Shown here: positions 33,246-41,701 of the stretch, piece by piece
Layout of the letters: each line of letters starts with the position of its first letter
Numbering within the stretch: the stretch's first letter is position 1
DNA from: G020353235 sp964569555
Lineage (GTDB): Bacteria; Chloroflexota; Dehalococcoidia; Dehalococcoidales; JAUYDJ01
Direction of reading: 5' to 3'
Length of the DNA stretch: 41,701 nucleotides
NCBI GenBank assembly: GCA_964569555.1
Contig: CAZMTT010000005.1
Span: 1 to 41,701 of the forward strand
Notes under the pieces: generated by a model
Databases searched by the model: none
Told to the model about the DNA's origin: nothing
What the model saw: the letters and a program-made list of their open reading frames with translations, nothing else
Translations under genes and position numbers: made by a program

Positions 33246-34199
33246 TTAAGCCCTTATCTCTTCCTTCATGAATTTAATATAGGAAACGGCAAAGCACACC
33301 GCAGTGAGGGCAATCAGGCTGACCATATGCGGCCATACTAATATCAGACTCTGGCCCAGAGAGAGAGGGTTGGGTATTAGACGGGAGCCCCCACCACCCA
33401 GAATCTGAATCGTCTGTCCCAGTGTCCTGGCTCCCGGTACCAGGACGACCGATATTGCCTCCTGATAGAGCCTGACCGGAGAGGCCTGCAGAACGGCGCT
33501 CTGTACCCCCAGATTGCTGAGGTAAACCTCGGTGCTGGCTTCCTTCAGTGGCACCATAAAGTTGGCCATAATCCCAGCCAGCATCGGCATGAAAAAGAAC
33601 AGAAATATCCACACCGCTATTGAGGCCAGGGCGGAAGTAGCCACCCGGCGGAAGAATATCGAGAACAGTATCGACAACCCCAGCCAGAAGGCTCCATAGA
33701 AAATAGTTACCACCAGGAAAAGCATGAGCCGGATAACCTCTTCTGAATTCGGCGGCACCCCAATCATGCGGAGCCCAGCTCCAGCCACCAGTAACACGAT
33801 GCTGGTTACCATAATGGCGATGGTGGCCACCCCGGCCAGAAACTTACCGTTGATGACCGCATCCCGGTAGATTGGCTGGGACAGGAGGCGGCTCATCGTG
33901 CCGCTGTTTCTCTCCTCATTGATGGCATCAAAGCCGAGAGCGATGCCAACTATGGGCACGAAAAAGACCGCCATCATATTCAAAAACTGCAGCAGACCGG
34001 GTAAGGTCTCATCAGCGGTGGTAAAAAGCTTGAGGAAAATAAACTGGTTGCTTTCCGCCGCCTGGGCCAGTATGTTCTGACTATCTATATACAGGGTGAA
34101 CACACCGGCCAACGCGACCATAGCAAACAATATCAGAAAGCGCCAGCTGGTAAAATCGTCAGCTAATTCTTTGCGAAAGACAGTCATCAACCCGCGCAT
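33246..34199 (-). CDS. ABC-2 type transporter permease
   Basis: 317 residues with six predicted membrane helices: one near 20-42, a pair around 108-175, further ones to 240, and the last near 285-310. The stretch GFDAINEERNSGTMSRLLSQPIYRDAVINGKFLAG is the classic ABC-2 coupling-helix region. It follows the ATPase gene (stop and start almost adjacent) and pairs with it as an exporter or membrane-remodelling transporter. The large loop between helices 1 and 2 faces outside. Substrate unknown. Confidence 0.88.
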   Translation of the reverse strand: MRGLMTVFRKELADDFTSWRFLILFAMVALAGVFTLYIDSQNILAQAAESNQFIFLKLFTTADETLPGLLQFLNMMAVFFVPIVGIALGFDAINEERNSGTMSRLLSQPIYRDAVINGKFLAGVATIAIMVTSIVLLVAGAGLRMIGVPPNSEEVIRLMLFLVVTIFYGAFWLGLSILFSIFFRRVATSALASIAVWIFLFFFMPMLAGIMANFMVPLKEASTEVYLSNLGVQSAVLQASPVRLYQEAISVVLVPGARTLGQTIQILGGGGSRLIPNPLSLGQSLILVWPHMVSLIALTAVCFAVSYIKFMKEEIRA

Positions 34200-34200
34200 A

Positions 34201-35139
34201 TTAAACCTCGTGAAAGTACTTCATATATATGTCTTCTAAAGCGTAGCTCTTAATCTTCATCTCTATCAGTGAACCGTCAGCGGCGATAATTGCCCTGGCA
34301 ATCTGTGGCCTCAGGTCCTGGGTGCAGCCCACCAGCAGCAAATCCCCCGACCTCTCCACCTCAACCACACCGTCAATCTTTTTGATACGGTCAACAATGT
34401 CCGCGGTGACTTCAGCCAGCTGAATTTCAGCCTTGAAGCGTCCGCTACCCAGAGCGTCCTTCATGAGCTGCTCCACCATGCCTTCCGCCAGCATTCGCCC
34501 CTTGCCGATAATGCCGACGCGGCGGCAGATGTGCTGAACCTGATTTAACTGATGGGAGGACATAATAATGGTCATATTGTGCTCTCGGGCTATTCTGCTA
34601 ATCAGGTCAAGAATCTGGTTCACCCCTTCCGGGTCAATAGCAATGGTCGGCTCATCCAGGATGGCAACCTTGGGCATCTTCACCAGCATATCGGCGATGG
34701 CTAACCGCTGCTTCATCCCTCTCGAGAACTCGCCTACCTTCTGCTCAGCGGCGGTGGACAGGCCCACCGTGTCCAGCGACTCACCAACCCTATCCGGAAT
34801 CAGCCACTCCGCCAGGTCATTCAGTCTGGCGGTATAGGCCAGGTTCTGGATCGCCGTCAGTTCCTCGTAAAAACCCACCTTTTCTGGAATATAGCCGGTA
34901 ATCCGTTTCACCTTGAGCGGCTCTCTGGTGGAATTATAGCCGCAGACCCGCACTACTCCCGAAGTCGGCTCGGTCAGCCCGAGCAACATCAATATGGTGG
35001 TCGTCTTGCCGGCACCATTAGGGCCCAGAAAGCCGAAAATCTCCCCTTCCTCCACACGGAGGTTCAGCTTATCCACCACCGTGATGCCGTCATAAGCCTT
35101 GGTCAGGTCTACTGTTTCCACAACTAGCTGTTTACTCAC
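34201..35139 (-). CDS. ABC transporter ATP-binding protein
   Basis: 312 residues. Walker A is GPNGAGKTT, the signature is FSRGMKQRLAIADML, Walker B is VAILDEPT, and the H-loop SSH follows. The domain after about 220 (AEIQLAEVTADIVDRI...) is the DUF4162-like regulatory tail of ABC-2 exporters. The start is GTG at 35139, 4 nt after the stop of the NEW3 gene. It energises the permease encoded next. Confidence 0.93.
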   Translation of the reverse strand: MSKQLVVETVDLTKAYDGITVVDKLNLRVEEGEIFGFLGPNGAGKTTTILMLLGLTEPTSGVVRVCGYNSTREPLKVKRITGYIPEKVGFYEELTAIQNLAYTARLNDLAEWLIPDRVGESLDTVGLSTAAEQKVGEFSRGMKQRLAIADMLVKMPKVAILDEPTIAIDPEGVNQILDLISRIAREHNMTIIMSSHQLNQVQHICRRVGIIGKGRMLAEGMVEQLMKDALGSGRFKAEIQLAEVTADIVDRIKKIDGVVEVERSGDLLLVGCTQDLRPQIARAIIAADGSLIEMKIKSYALEDIYMKYFHEV

Positions 35140-35143
35140 TCGC

Positions 35144-36082
35144 TCATCGCCTGCCTAAACGCCGGAAAATCATGGCTAAACCAGCAATAACCGCCAGCAC
35201 AATTAAAATGCCAACCCAACCCCAAATCGTCGGCGTCATTACGGTTACCCTCAGTTTCAACGGGTCGGCCGAGTATTCTTCACCGTCAGCAAACAGGCTA
35301 ATGGCGTAATCACCGGCAATCACCTTGTCCGGCGGCTTTATGGTTACCGTTACTTCCTGGGCCAGCCCCGGCTCCAACGACTCCACCGGGTCGGGGTCAA
35401 AGGTTATCACCCAGCCTTCCAGTGTACCGGTGGAGAAACGGATGGTGTCCAGGACTATTGAGCCGGTGTTCTCCACCCGAACCGTCAGGGAATTATCCTT
35501 ACCGGCGGTTACCTCGGTGTTCAGCCGGCCGGTAGGGGTGTAAAAATCAAACTGATACAGGGCGGTCACCACGGCAGTCAGCTCAACCGATTCATGAATA
35601 TCAATATCGTCGGCGCTTATCTCAAAGGTTGCCTTGTATTCACCAGGCGCCGGTTTTTTGCCTTGGGGTGGAGTAAGCTTAACGAAAAGTGTTTCCACCG
35701 GGTATTGCTTCTCCGGGTCCGCCGGTTGTAACCCGATGCGGTCAGTCACCGCCACCTTTGTCCCCAGTCCGGCTTCGGTGACGACCTCCCACTTAGGCGG
35801 TCCGCTAACGGCAAGGTCAAAGTCCCTGAACTCATTGCCGTACCACCTCAGCTGAATTTGAAACTCAAACTTTTCCCCCGATTTTTCCCTCAACACGGGG
35901 TACTTGGCAATAACCTCAAGCCACTCTTCGGCGGCAGGCTCCTCCTGATTTGACGACAACACCAGAGCGCCATCACCGGCCTCCTGAGCCGCCAGTGCCA
36001 CCTGGCCTCCGCCCAGGCTAACGAACATGCCCAAGCATAAAAATAAACCGAGAAAATAGTGAATTACGCGATACCTGCTCAT
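35144..36082 (-). CDS. NEW3-domain membrane-anchored extracellular protein
   Basis: 312 residues. A signal peptide covers about 1-33 (hydrophobic FLGLFLCLGMFVSLGG, cleavage near ALAAQ). Then come two or more immunoglobulin-like beta-sandwich segments; the last (about 185-275, LTVRVENTGS, EPGLAQEVTVTIKPP, GDYAISLFADG) fits the NEW3/NPCBM-associated domain. A single C-terminal TM helix (GWVGILIVLAVIAGLAMIF) is followed by RRLGRR. It is the first gene of an operon with an ABC-2 ATPase and permease, so it is probably an extracytoplasmic partner of that transporter. GGAGGG lies 6 nt before the ATG. Function unknown. Confidence 0.8.
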   Translation of the reverse strand: MSRYRVIHYFLGLFLCLGMFVSLGGGQVALAAQEAGDGALVLSSNQEEPAAEEWLEVIAKYPVLREKSGEKFEFQIQLRWYGNEFRDFDLAVSGPPKWEVVTEAGLGTKVAVTDRIGLQPADPEKQYPVETLFVKLTPPQGKKPAPGEYKATFEISADDIDIHESVELTAVVTALYQFDFYTPTGRLNTEVTAGKDNSLTVRVENTGSIVLDTIRFSTGTLEGWVITFDPDPVESLEPGLAQEVTVTIKPPDKVIAGDYAISLFADGEEYSADPLKLRVTVMTPTIWGWVGILIVLAVIAGLAMIFRRLGRR

Positions 36083-36149
36083 TGATTCCCTCCGTTAACC
36101 AGTTTTGAACCCAAAAATGCTACTGTAAAAACCTCAGGGGCTAATCCTT

Positions 36150-36177
36150 ATTTTAGACAAAATGGATAAAAAGTCAA
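36150..36177 (-). promoter_or_regulatory. Promoter of the NEW3-ABC operon
   Basis: Minus strand: TTGACT (36172-36177), 16-nt spacer, TAAAAT (36150-36155). Start near 36143, leader about 60 nt. It lies between the cbiO stop and the NEW3 gene, separating the two operons. Confidence 0.6.
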
Positions 36178-36200
36178 CTCTTGACCGGTTTTTCCATTTT

Positions 36201-36920
36201 TTACGAGGCGGGCTGCGGAGCCAGCCCATGGGCCGCCAGCAGGGGTTTATCATTCAGAATAATATTGGTAGCGCCATCTATGACTATCTGGCCGCGGTCA
36301 AGGATGACCGTCCGCGAGCATAAAGCCCGCACCAGTTCCAGGTCATGAGTGGCAACTATTTTGGTCATCGGCAGCCGGCGCAGCAGGCTTATTAAAGACC
36401 ACTTGCTCCGCGGGTCAAGGTTACCGGACGGTTCATCAAGGGCCAGAATCTGCGGATTCATAGAGAGGACAGTGGCAATGGCAATCCGTTTTCTCTCCCC
36501 GATGCTGAGGTGATGGGAGGAGCGTTTCTCGTAGCCAGCCATGCCCACCCACTCCAGGGCTTTACTCACCGCCCGGTGCACCTCGGTTTCGGAATAGCCC
36601 ATATTAATCGGGCCGAAGGCGACATCGTCAAAGACGGTCGGCGAGAACAACTGGTCATCCGGGTCTTGAAACACCAGCCCCACCCTGCTCCGCACCCAGC
36701 GCAGGTTTTTGTCGTTAACCGGCCGGTCGAATACCCTCACCGTGCCATTATTGTGCAGGATACCGTTCAGGTGAAGCAGCAAAGTGGACTTACCGGCACC
36801 ATTGGGGCCGATAACAGCCACGCTTTCACCCTGACCGACCGTCAGGCTCAAACCGGATAGCGCCGGCTGACCATCGGGATAGGCAAAAGATAGATTATTA
36901 ATCTTGATTACTTCGTTCAA
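36201..36920 (-). CDS. cbiO: Cobalt/nickel ECF transporter ATP-binding protein
   Basis: 239 residues. Walker A GPNGAGKSTLL, Q-loop VFQDPDDQLFSP (the PDDQ form typical of ECF ATPases), signature LSIGERKRIAIATVL and Walker B ILALDEPSGNLDP. It powers metal uptake with CbiM/CbiQ. The start is TTG at 36920 with GGAGG 5 nt upstream. It is the last gene of the cbi operon. Confidence 0.94.
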   Translation of the reverse strand: MNEVIKINNLSFAYPDGQPALSGLSLTVGQGESVAVIGPNGAGKSTLLLHLNGILHNNGTVRVFDRPVNDKNLRWVRSRVGLVFQDPDDQLFSPTVFDDVAFGPINMGYSETEVHRAVSKALEWVGMAGYEKRSSHHLSIGERKRIAIATVLSMNPQILALDEPSGNLDPRSKWSLISLLRRLPMTKIVATHDLELVRALCSRTVILDRGQIVIDGATNIILNDKPLLAAHGLAPQPAS

Positions 36921-36930
36921 ATTGCCTCCG

Positions 36931-37707
36931 CTAAAACAAAAAGGTAAACAGGCTAATCAAAGTGAGCACCAGGATACCGCCGATGCCAAAGTAGGCATCG
37001 GCTACCCGGAAGCTCAAATGGTTCAGTGTCCGGATGTGTCCGTCAAAACCACGGGCGGCCATGGCCACATAAACCCGCTCCCCCCGCTCGTAACTGCGGA
37101 TAAACAGGGTGCCAACCATGTTGCCGATGGTATTGACCTGCCACCGCCTGCCCCCGCCGAAATTACGGCTATCTCTCGCCTGTTTCATCCGCATCGCCTC
37201 ATCCACCACGATAAAAAGATAGCGGTACATAAAAGAGAGTATCATGACCATCACCCGGGGCAGGCGCATTTTCTCCAGACCACGGAGCAGGTGGGGTAAC
37301 TTGGTCGTTGAGGTCAGCCATATTAAGCTCAAGATAGAAAGCCAGGACTTGATAACAATATTGACCAGAACCTGAAGACCGCTATAGGTAACCGTTACCT
37401 GCCACAGCCACATATTGTAGCTGCCGGCTACCTCACCCTCTTTAAAAAAGGGAATAAAGAGAGCAATCAGCAACACAAAGGGCATGATTATCAGCGAGCG
37501 CTTTAAAACATAGCCGGCGGGTAACCTGCCCGCCAGAAGCAGACCCGCCATCAGCGCCGCGTAAAGCGTATAGACCAGCCAGCTATCCGGCGGCGTCAGC
37601 ACCACCACCAGGATAAAGAGAAAGCTGATAACAAACTTGGTGCGCGGGTCGAGCCGGTGAATAAAGCTGTCCCGGTCGCTATACTGGTCCAGAAAACCGT
37701 GCTTCAC
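36931..37707 (-). CDS. cbiQ: Cobalt/nickel ECF transporter transmembrane protein
   Basis: 258 residues, the EcfT/CbiQ scaffold subunit. The N-terminus LDQYSDRDSFIHRLDPRTKFVISF and four or five hydrophobic helices are typical. The two coupling motifs appear around residues 150 and 180 as MRLPRVMVMILSFMYRY and a later MAARGFDG. The start is GTG at 37707, overlapping the PDGLE gene by one base. Confidence 0.93.
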   Translation of the reverse strand: MKHGFLDQYSDRDSFIHRLDPRTKFVISFLFILVVVLTPPDSWLVYTLYAALMAGLLLAGRLPAGYVLKRSLIIMPFVLLIALFIPFFKEGEVAGSYNMWLWQVTVTYSGLQVLVNIVIKSWLSILSLIWLTSTTKLPHLLRGLEKMRLPRVMVMILSFMYRYLFIVVDEAMRMKQARDSRNFGGGRRWQVNTIGNMVGTLFIRSYERGERVYVAMAARGFDGHIRTLNHLSFRVADAYFGIGGILVLTLISLFTFLF

Positions 37708-37997
37708 TAAACCGTTTCCCTCCGCCTTGATACCAGCCGCCAGGCCAGACCATAGGCAATACCGAATAGAACAAGGGTGCCGACTATGCCGGCCAGTATG
37801 GTCGCCAGCGCCTCATTTTCCAAGCCGGGAAAGACATAGTCCGCAATAAGCGAAAAGGGTGCCGCCTGCGCCAGTTCAATAAAACCCTTATCCTCAGCCA
37901 CCCGCTCCAGCCCGTCCGGTGCCGATGATGCCAGAGGGGCAAAGAAAGCTACTACCAGACAAAAAACTAAAGCGATTAGCCACCATTTTGATTTCAT
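37707..37997 (-). CDS. PDGLE-domain protein (CbiN-like component)
   Basis: 96 residues with two membrane helices (about 5-25 and 66-88) flanking an external loop that begins SAPDGLERVAEDKGF. This PDGLE signature marks the small subunit that replaces or follows CbiN in Co/Ni ECF transporters, and is sometimes fused to CbiM. GGAGG lies 5 nt before the ATG. It lies between cbiM (9 nt) and cbiQ (1-nt overlap). Confidence 0.9.
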   Translation of the reverse strand: MKSKWWLIALVFCLVVAFFAPLASSAPDGLERVAEDKGFIELAQAAPFSLIADYVFPGLENEALATILAGIVGTLVLFGIAYGLAWRLVSRRRETV

Positions 37998-38006
37998 TTT
38001 TACCTC

Positions 38007-38645
38007 CTAAATACGCTGCAGCTGCATCAGGTCAGCCCGGGTCGCCAGCACCAGACTGAGCACGGCGGTGGTAATCAGCCCCTCACCGATGCCAATCAGG
38101 GCGTGAACACCAGCCATTGCCGGTAAGACCACACCAATTGGTGATGCGCCGGAGAAGGCCAATTCAAGGGCGCAGGCAATTGAAGCCAGAAAAACCGAGC
38201 TCCAGGCGCCAAAGGCACTGCCCACCAGCTTGCCTCTTCGGTTATCGCCCAGCAGTAAGGTGACCAGACGGTAGCCATAATAACCAGCAAAACTGGCGAT
38301 AATACCCATGTTAAATATGTTGGCCCCCAGTGCCAGTAAGCCGCCATCCTGAAAGATGAGCGACTGGGCAATGAGCACGCAGCTCATTATCAGCACCGCC
38401 GCCCACGGTCCGAGCAGTATGGCGGCCAGAGCGGCGCCAATAACATGACCTGAGGTGCCACCGGCAACGGGGAAGTTGAGCATCTGAGCGGCAAAGATAA
38501 AGGCAGCCAGCACTCCCATCAGCGGCACCTGCTTTTCCCCCAGCTTTTTGTTAGCCACACGCACCGCATTGCCCACGCCACCCGCGGAGACAACATAGGT
38601 GGTAGCTACGGTGGTTATATTGAGAAAACCATCTGGAATATGCAT
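38007..38645 (-). CDS. cbiM: Cobalt/nickel ECF transporter substrate-binding membrane protein
   Basis: 212 residues, the S component that binds Co2+ or Ni2+. I start at the ATG 38645, not the TTG 38651, because it follows TAAGGAGG at 6 nt. It also gives MHIPDGFLN, and in CbiM/NikM the N-terminal Met-His2 directly ligates the metal. The later conserved segment GGTSGHVIGAALAAILLGPWAA holds further His ligands. Six to seven helices. Co versus Ni is not decidable from this sequence. Confidence 0.94.
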   Translation of the reverse strand: MHIPDGFLNITTVATTYVVSAGGVGNAVRVANKKLGEKQVPLMGVLAAFIFAAQMLNFPVAGGTSGHVIGAALAAILLGPWAAVLIMSCVLIAQSLIFQDGGLLALGANIFNMGIIASFAGYYGYRLVTLLLGDNRRGKLVGSAFGAWSSVFLASIACALELAFSGASPIGVVLPAMAGVHALIGIGEGLITTAVLSLVLATRADLMQLQRI

Positions 38646-38676
38646 TACCAACCTCCTTAATACAAGTTACTGCAAC

Positions 38677-38690
38677 TGCAACCCATTGCA
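38677..38690. promoter_or_regulatory. Inverted repeat TGCAA-N4-TTGCA, operator-like site 1
   Basis: TGCAA CCCA TTGCA, 32 nt upstream of the cbiM ATG; an extra TGCAA half-site lies 6 nt before it (38671-38675). Same half-site and spacing as site 2. It resembles the Nur-type box (TTGCAA-N5-TTGCAA) of Fur-family nickel regulators. Confidence 0.55.
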
Positions 38691-38700
38691 ATAACTAGGT

Positions 38701-38725
38701 AAAAAATAAAGACTTTACGTCTTTA
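38701..38725 (-). terminator. Hairpin plus U-tract in the cbiM leader (possible attenuator)
   Basis: Minus strand: TAAAGAC, loop GTAAA, GTCTTTA, then TTTTTT. Seven base pairs, AT-rich, so weak. It begins about 9 nt after the predicted cbiM start site. It could be an attenuator, a leftover terminator or another operator. Confidence 0.35.
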
Positions 38726-38740
38726 CCCCGATTCTGGGCT

Positions 38741-38769
38741 ATTTTACCACATCTGTTTTAATGATGCAA
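38741..38769 (-). promoter_or_regulatory. Promoter of the cbiM operon, overlapped by operator site 2
   Basis: Minus strand: TTGCAT (38764-38769), 17-nt spacer, TAAAAT (38741-38746). The -35 is part of the inverted repeat at 38764-38779, a layout suited to repression. Confidence 0.55.
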
Positions 38770-38779
38770 TACTTTGCAT
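38764..38779. promoter_or_regulatory. Inverted repeat ATGCAA-N4-TTGCAT, operator-like site 2
   Basis: A perfect 6-bp inverted repeat with spacer TACT; the core TGCAA-N4-TTGCA is identical in form to site 1. It overlaps the cbiM -35 and lies 28 bp after the stop of the Fur-family gene. Confidence 0.6.
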
Positions 38780-38806
38780 AAGCAATAATTTGTAATAAAT
38801 TAAAAA

Positions 38807-39229
38807 TTACTGGCGGCACTTCTGGCAGAGGCCGAAAATACCCAGGTGCCTCAAATCGGCGGTAAACTGGTATTTCCGGAGCAGGATTTCCTTGAGGGGG
38901 GACAGCGTCGATTCCTCAAGGTCAATAATCGCCCCACACTGCTGGCAAATCAGGTGGTGATGGTGCCCCTTGGCGGCGGGGTGATACCTGACCCGGCCTC
39001 CCCCCATGTCAGTCTCGGTTACCAGACCGAGTCGCTTGAGCAAGTCCAGAGTGCGGTAAACGGTGGAGATATTGACATGGGGGTATTTAGCCACCACCTG
39101 GGCGTAGATTTCCTCAGCGCTGATATGCCCGTCACTATTCTCAATGGCGGCTAAAACCAGCATTCGCTGTGGCGTTAGCCGATAGCCCAGTTCGGCTAAG
39201 CGGCTAACCATATCCCTTGGCTTATTCAT
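38807..39229 (-). CDS. Fur-family metalloregulator (probable Nur/Zur-like repressor)
   Basis: 140 residues. The N-terminal winged helix (LTPQRMLVLAAIE, ISAEEIYAQV, NISTVYRTLDLL) is followed by GHHHHLICQQCG with the regulatory histidines and the first CxxC; the second structural CxxC is LCQKC at the C-terminus. I chose the ATG at 39229 (AAGG 5 nt upstream) over the GTG at 39244. It lies directly upstream of the Co/Ni transporter operon, whose promoter carries two TGCAA-N4-TTGCA repeats, so a nickel- or cobalt-sensing role is inferred. Zur, Fur or PerR function is not excluded by sequence. Confidence 0.9.
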   Translation of the reverse strand: MNKPRDMVSRLAELGYRLTPQRMLVLAAIENSDGHISAEEIYAQVVAKYPHVNISTVYRTLDLLKRLGLVTETDMGGGRVRYHPAAKGHHHHLICQQCGAIIDLEESTLSPLKEILLRKYQFTADLRHLGIFGLCQKCRQ

Positions 39230-39258
39230 CTGACCTTCACCCACTAAAAACTGGTTAC

Positions 39259-39274
39259 ATTATAGCAAAGACGT

Positions 39275-39288
<14 letters not shown>
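39259..39288 (-). promoter_or_regulatory. Candidate promoter of the Fur-family gene
   Basis: Minus strand: weak -35 TTGGAC (39283-39288) inside the mutL end, 18-nt spacer, perfect -10 TATAAT (39259-39264). Start near 39252, leader about 22 nt. No TGCAA repeat is seen here. Confidence 0.45.
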
Positions 39289-40972
<1,684 letters not shown>

Positions 40973-41020
40973 GCCAGTAGTAACTATACACGGTAAGACC
41001 GATTTATGGCAAAGGGTAAA

Positions 41021-41049
41021 TTGACACTGGGCTTCAGGGTGAGTAAAAT
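41021..41049 (+). promoter_or_regulatory. Promoter of the nucleotidyltransferase gene
   Basis: Plus strand: perfect -35 TTGACA (41021-41026), 17-nt spacer, TAAAAT (41044-41049). Start near 41056, leader about 43 nt with AGGAG before the TTG start. One of the best matches in the window. Confidence 0.7.
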
Positions 41050-41098
41050 CAAGCCAAGCACAGCCAGCTAATGGCTCAGGATATCAGGAGTACCCGAG

Positions 41099-41701
41099 TT
41101 GAAAGCAGTTATCTTAGCCGCCGGGGAAGGCAACCGGATGCGCCCTCTCACCTACACCCGACCCAAGGTAATGCTGCCTATCGCCAACAAGCCCATTCTG
41201 GAGCACCTGCTCCTTGAAGCCAGGCAGGCCGGAATCAAAGAGTTTATCCTGGTTACCGGCTACCACGATGAACAGGTGCGGGGCTACTTTGGCGACGGTG
41301 CCAAATGGGGGGTAAATATTGACTACTGCCGCCAGCGGCGGCAACTGGGCACGGCTGATGCCCTAAAACTGGTCAAGGGCCTAATTAACGGCAACTTTCT
41401 GTTGATGAACGGGGACATTATCGTCAGCCAGGAAGATATCAAAAAGCTGGCTCACAAGCGCGATAATACCATGAGTATTGTCGAGGTCAAAGATACCCGG
41501 AACCTGGGGGTGGTGGCGGTAAAGCAAGCCAGAGTGGTCGGCATCTATGAAAAAACGGAAAAGCCCCCCTCCCACCTGGCCAATGCCGGTTTATATCTCT
41601 TCACCCCCGATATATTCAAGGCAATATCCGGCACCGAAAAATCACCGCGGGGGGAGTATGAGATAACCGCTTCCCTGCAGCTACTGATAGACAAGGGGAA
41701 T
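41099..41701 (+). CDS. Sugar-1-phosphate nucleotidyltransferase, GlmU/thymidylyltransferase-like (partial)
   Basis: The gene runs off the window; 201 codons are visible. It starts at TTG 41099 with AGGAG 8 nt upstream. The N-terminus MKAVILAAGEGNRMRPLT, PKVMLPIANKPILEHLL, QLGTADALKL and the metal-site NGDIIV mark a nucleotidyltransferase of the RmlA/GlmU type. The ANAGLYLFTPDIF and GEYEITASLQLLID stretches resemble archaeal-type bifunctional sugar-1-P nucleotidyltransferase/acetyltransferases. The C-terminal half, which would decide this, is outside the window. Confidence 0.85.
   Translation, partial: MKAVILAAGEGNRMRPLTYTRPKVMLPIANKPILEHLLLEARQAGIKEFILVTGYHDEQVRGYFGDGAKWGVNIDYCRQRRQLGTADALKLVKGLINGNFLLMNGDIIVSQEDIKKLAHKRDNTMSIVEVKDTRNLGVVAVKQARVVGIYEKTEKPPSHLANAGLYLFTPDIFKAISGTEKSPRGEYEITASLQLLIDKGN

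Noticed and set aside
38646..38806. Cobalamin or NiCo riboswitch upstream of cbiM
   Set aside because: The predicted leader is about 90 nt, AT-rich, and I cannot find the conserved cores of either riboswitch.

Overview
This window reads as chromosomal DNA of an anaerobic bacterium with moderately high G+C and tightly packed genes. The most likely source is a member of the Chloroflexota class Dehalococcoidia; I infer this from gene content and protein style and have not tested it. Pointers are a four-subunit pyruvate:ferredoxin oxidoreductase, an aspartyl-tRNA synthetase with the residues of the non-discriminating type (H31/G83), an EF-P with arginine at the modification site, a Co/Ni energy-coupling-factor transporter, and a trehalose-6-phosphate synthase/phosphatase pair. 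I see no phage, insertion sequence, CRISPR array or rRNA. This is core-genome territory.

Layout. 48-5811 (minus): tRNA-Arg(CCG) followed by porC-porD-porA-porB, then a NuoF-like/GltD-like fusion flavoprotein and a HoxU/NuoG-like ferredoxin subunit. Together they look like a PFOR coupled to an NAD(P)H-linked electron-transfer module. 5899-8643 (minus): P2A-type (Ca2+-like) cation ATPase with its own promoter. 8820-18287 (plus): two tRNA-Ser genes and then a long, tightly coupled run dprA-topA-xer-pepQ-efp-PHP-formyltransferase-HAD-PfkB kinase. 18293-22006 (minus): aspS-tig-clpP. 22160-22958 (plus): a possible small ORF, cutA and a NIL-domain protein. 22953-27222 (minus): alaS-ruvX-tgt; ruvX appears to start at ACG. 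27315-30586: galU (minus), otsB (plus) and otsA (minus), a trehalose module. 30720-31733 (minus): holA. 31896-33243 (plus): a small unknown protein and a YchF-like protein with an altered P-loop. 33246-36082 (minus): NEW3-domain membrane protein plus ABC ATPase and permease. 36201-39229 (minus): Fur-family regulator, then cbiM-PDGLE-cbiQ-cbiO, with two copies of a TGCAA-N4-TTGCA inverted repeat in front of cbiM. 39275-40972 (minus): mutL. 41099-end (plus): start of a sugar-1-phosphate nucleotidyltransferase cut by the window edge.

General features. Fifteen sigma-A-like promoters (-35 near TTGACA, 16-18 nt spacer, -10 often TAAAAT) can be placed by eye, most in front of the operons above. Translation starts are diverse (many TTG and GTG, one probable ACG). 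Convergent genes run into each other with 2-5 nt gaps or overlaps of 6 and 74 nt, leaving no room for ordinary terminators. The best leads for something new are: the two operator-like repeats between the Fur-family gene and cbiM; the PHP/formyltransferase/HAD/PfkB cluster behind efp; the P-loop-altered YchF with its small partner; the ACG-started ruvX; and the PFOR-linked flavoprotein pair. I did not find a clear new defence or mobile system.
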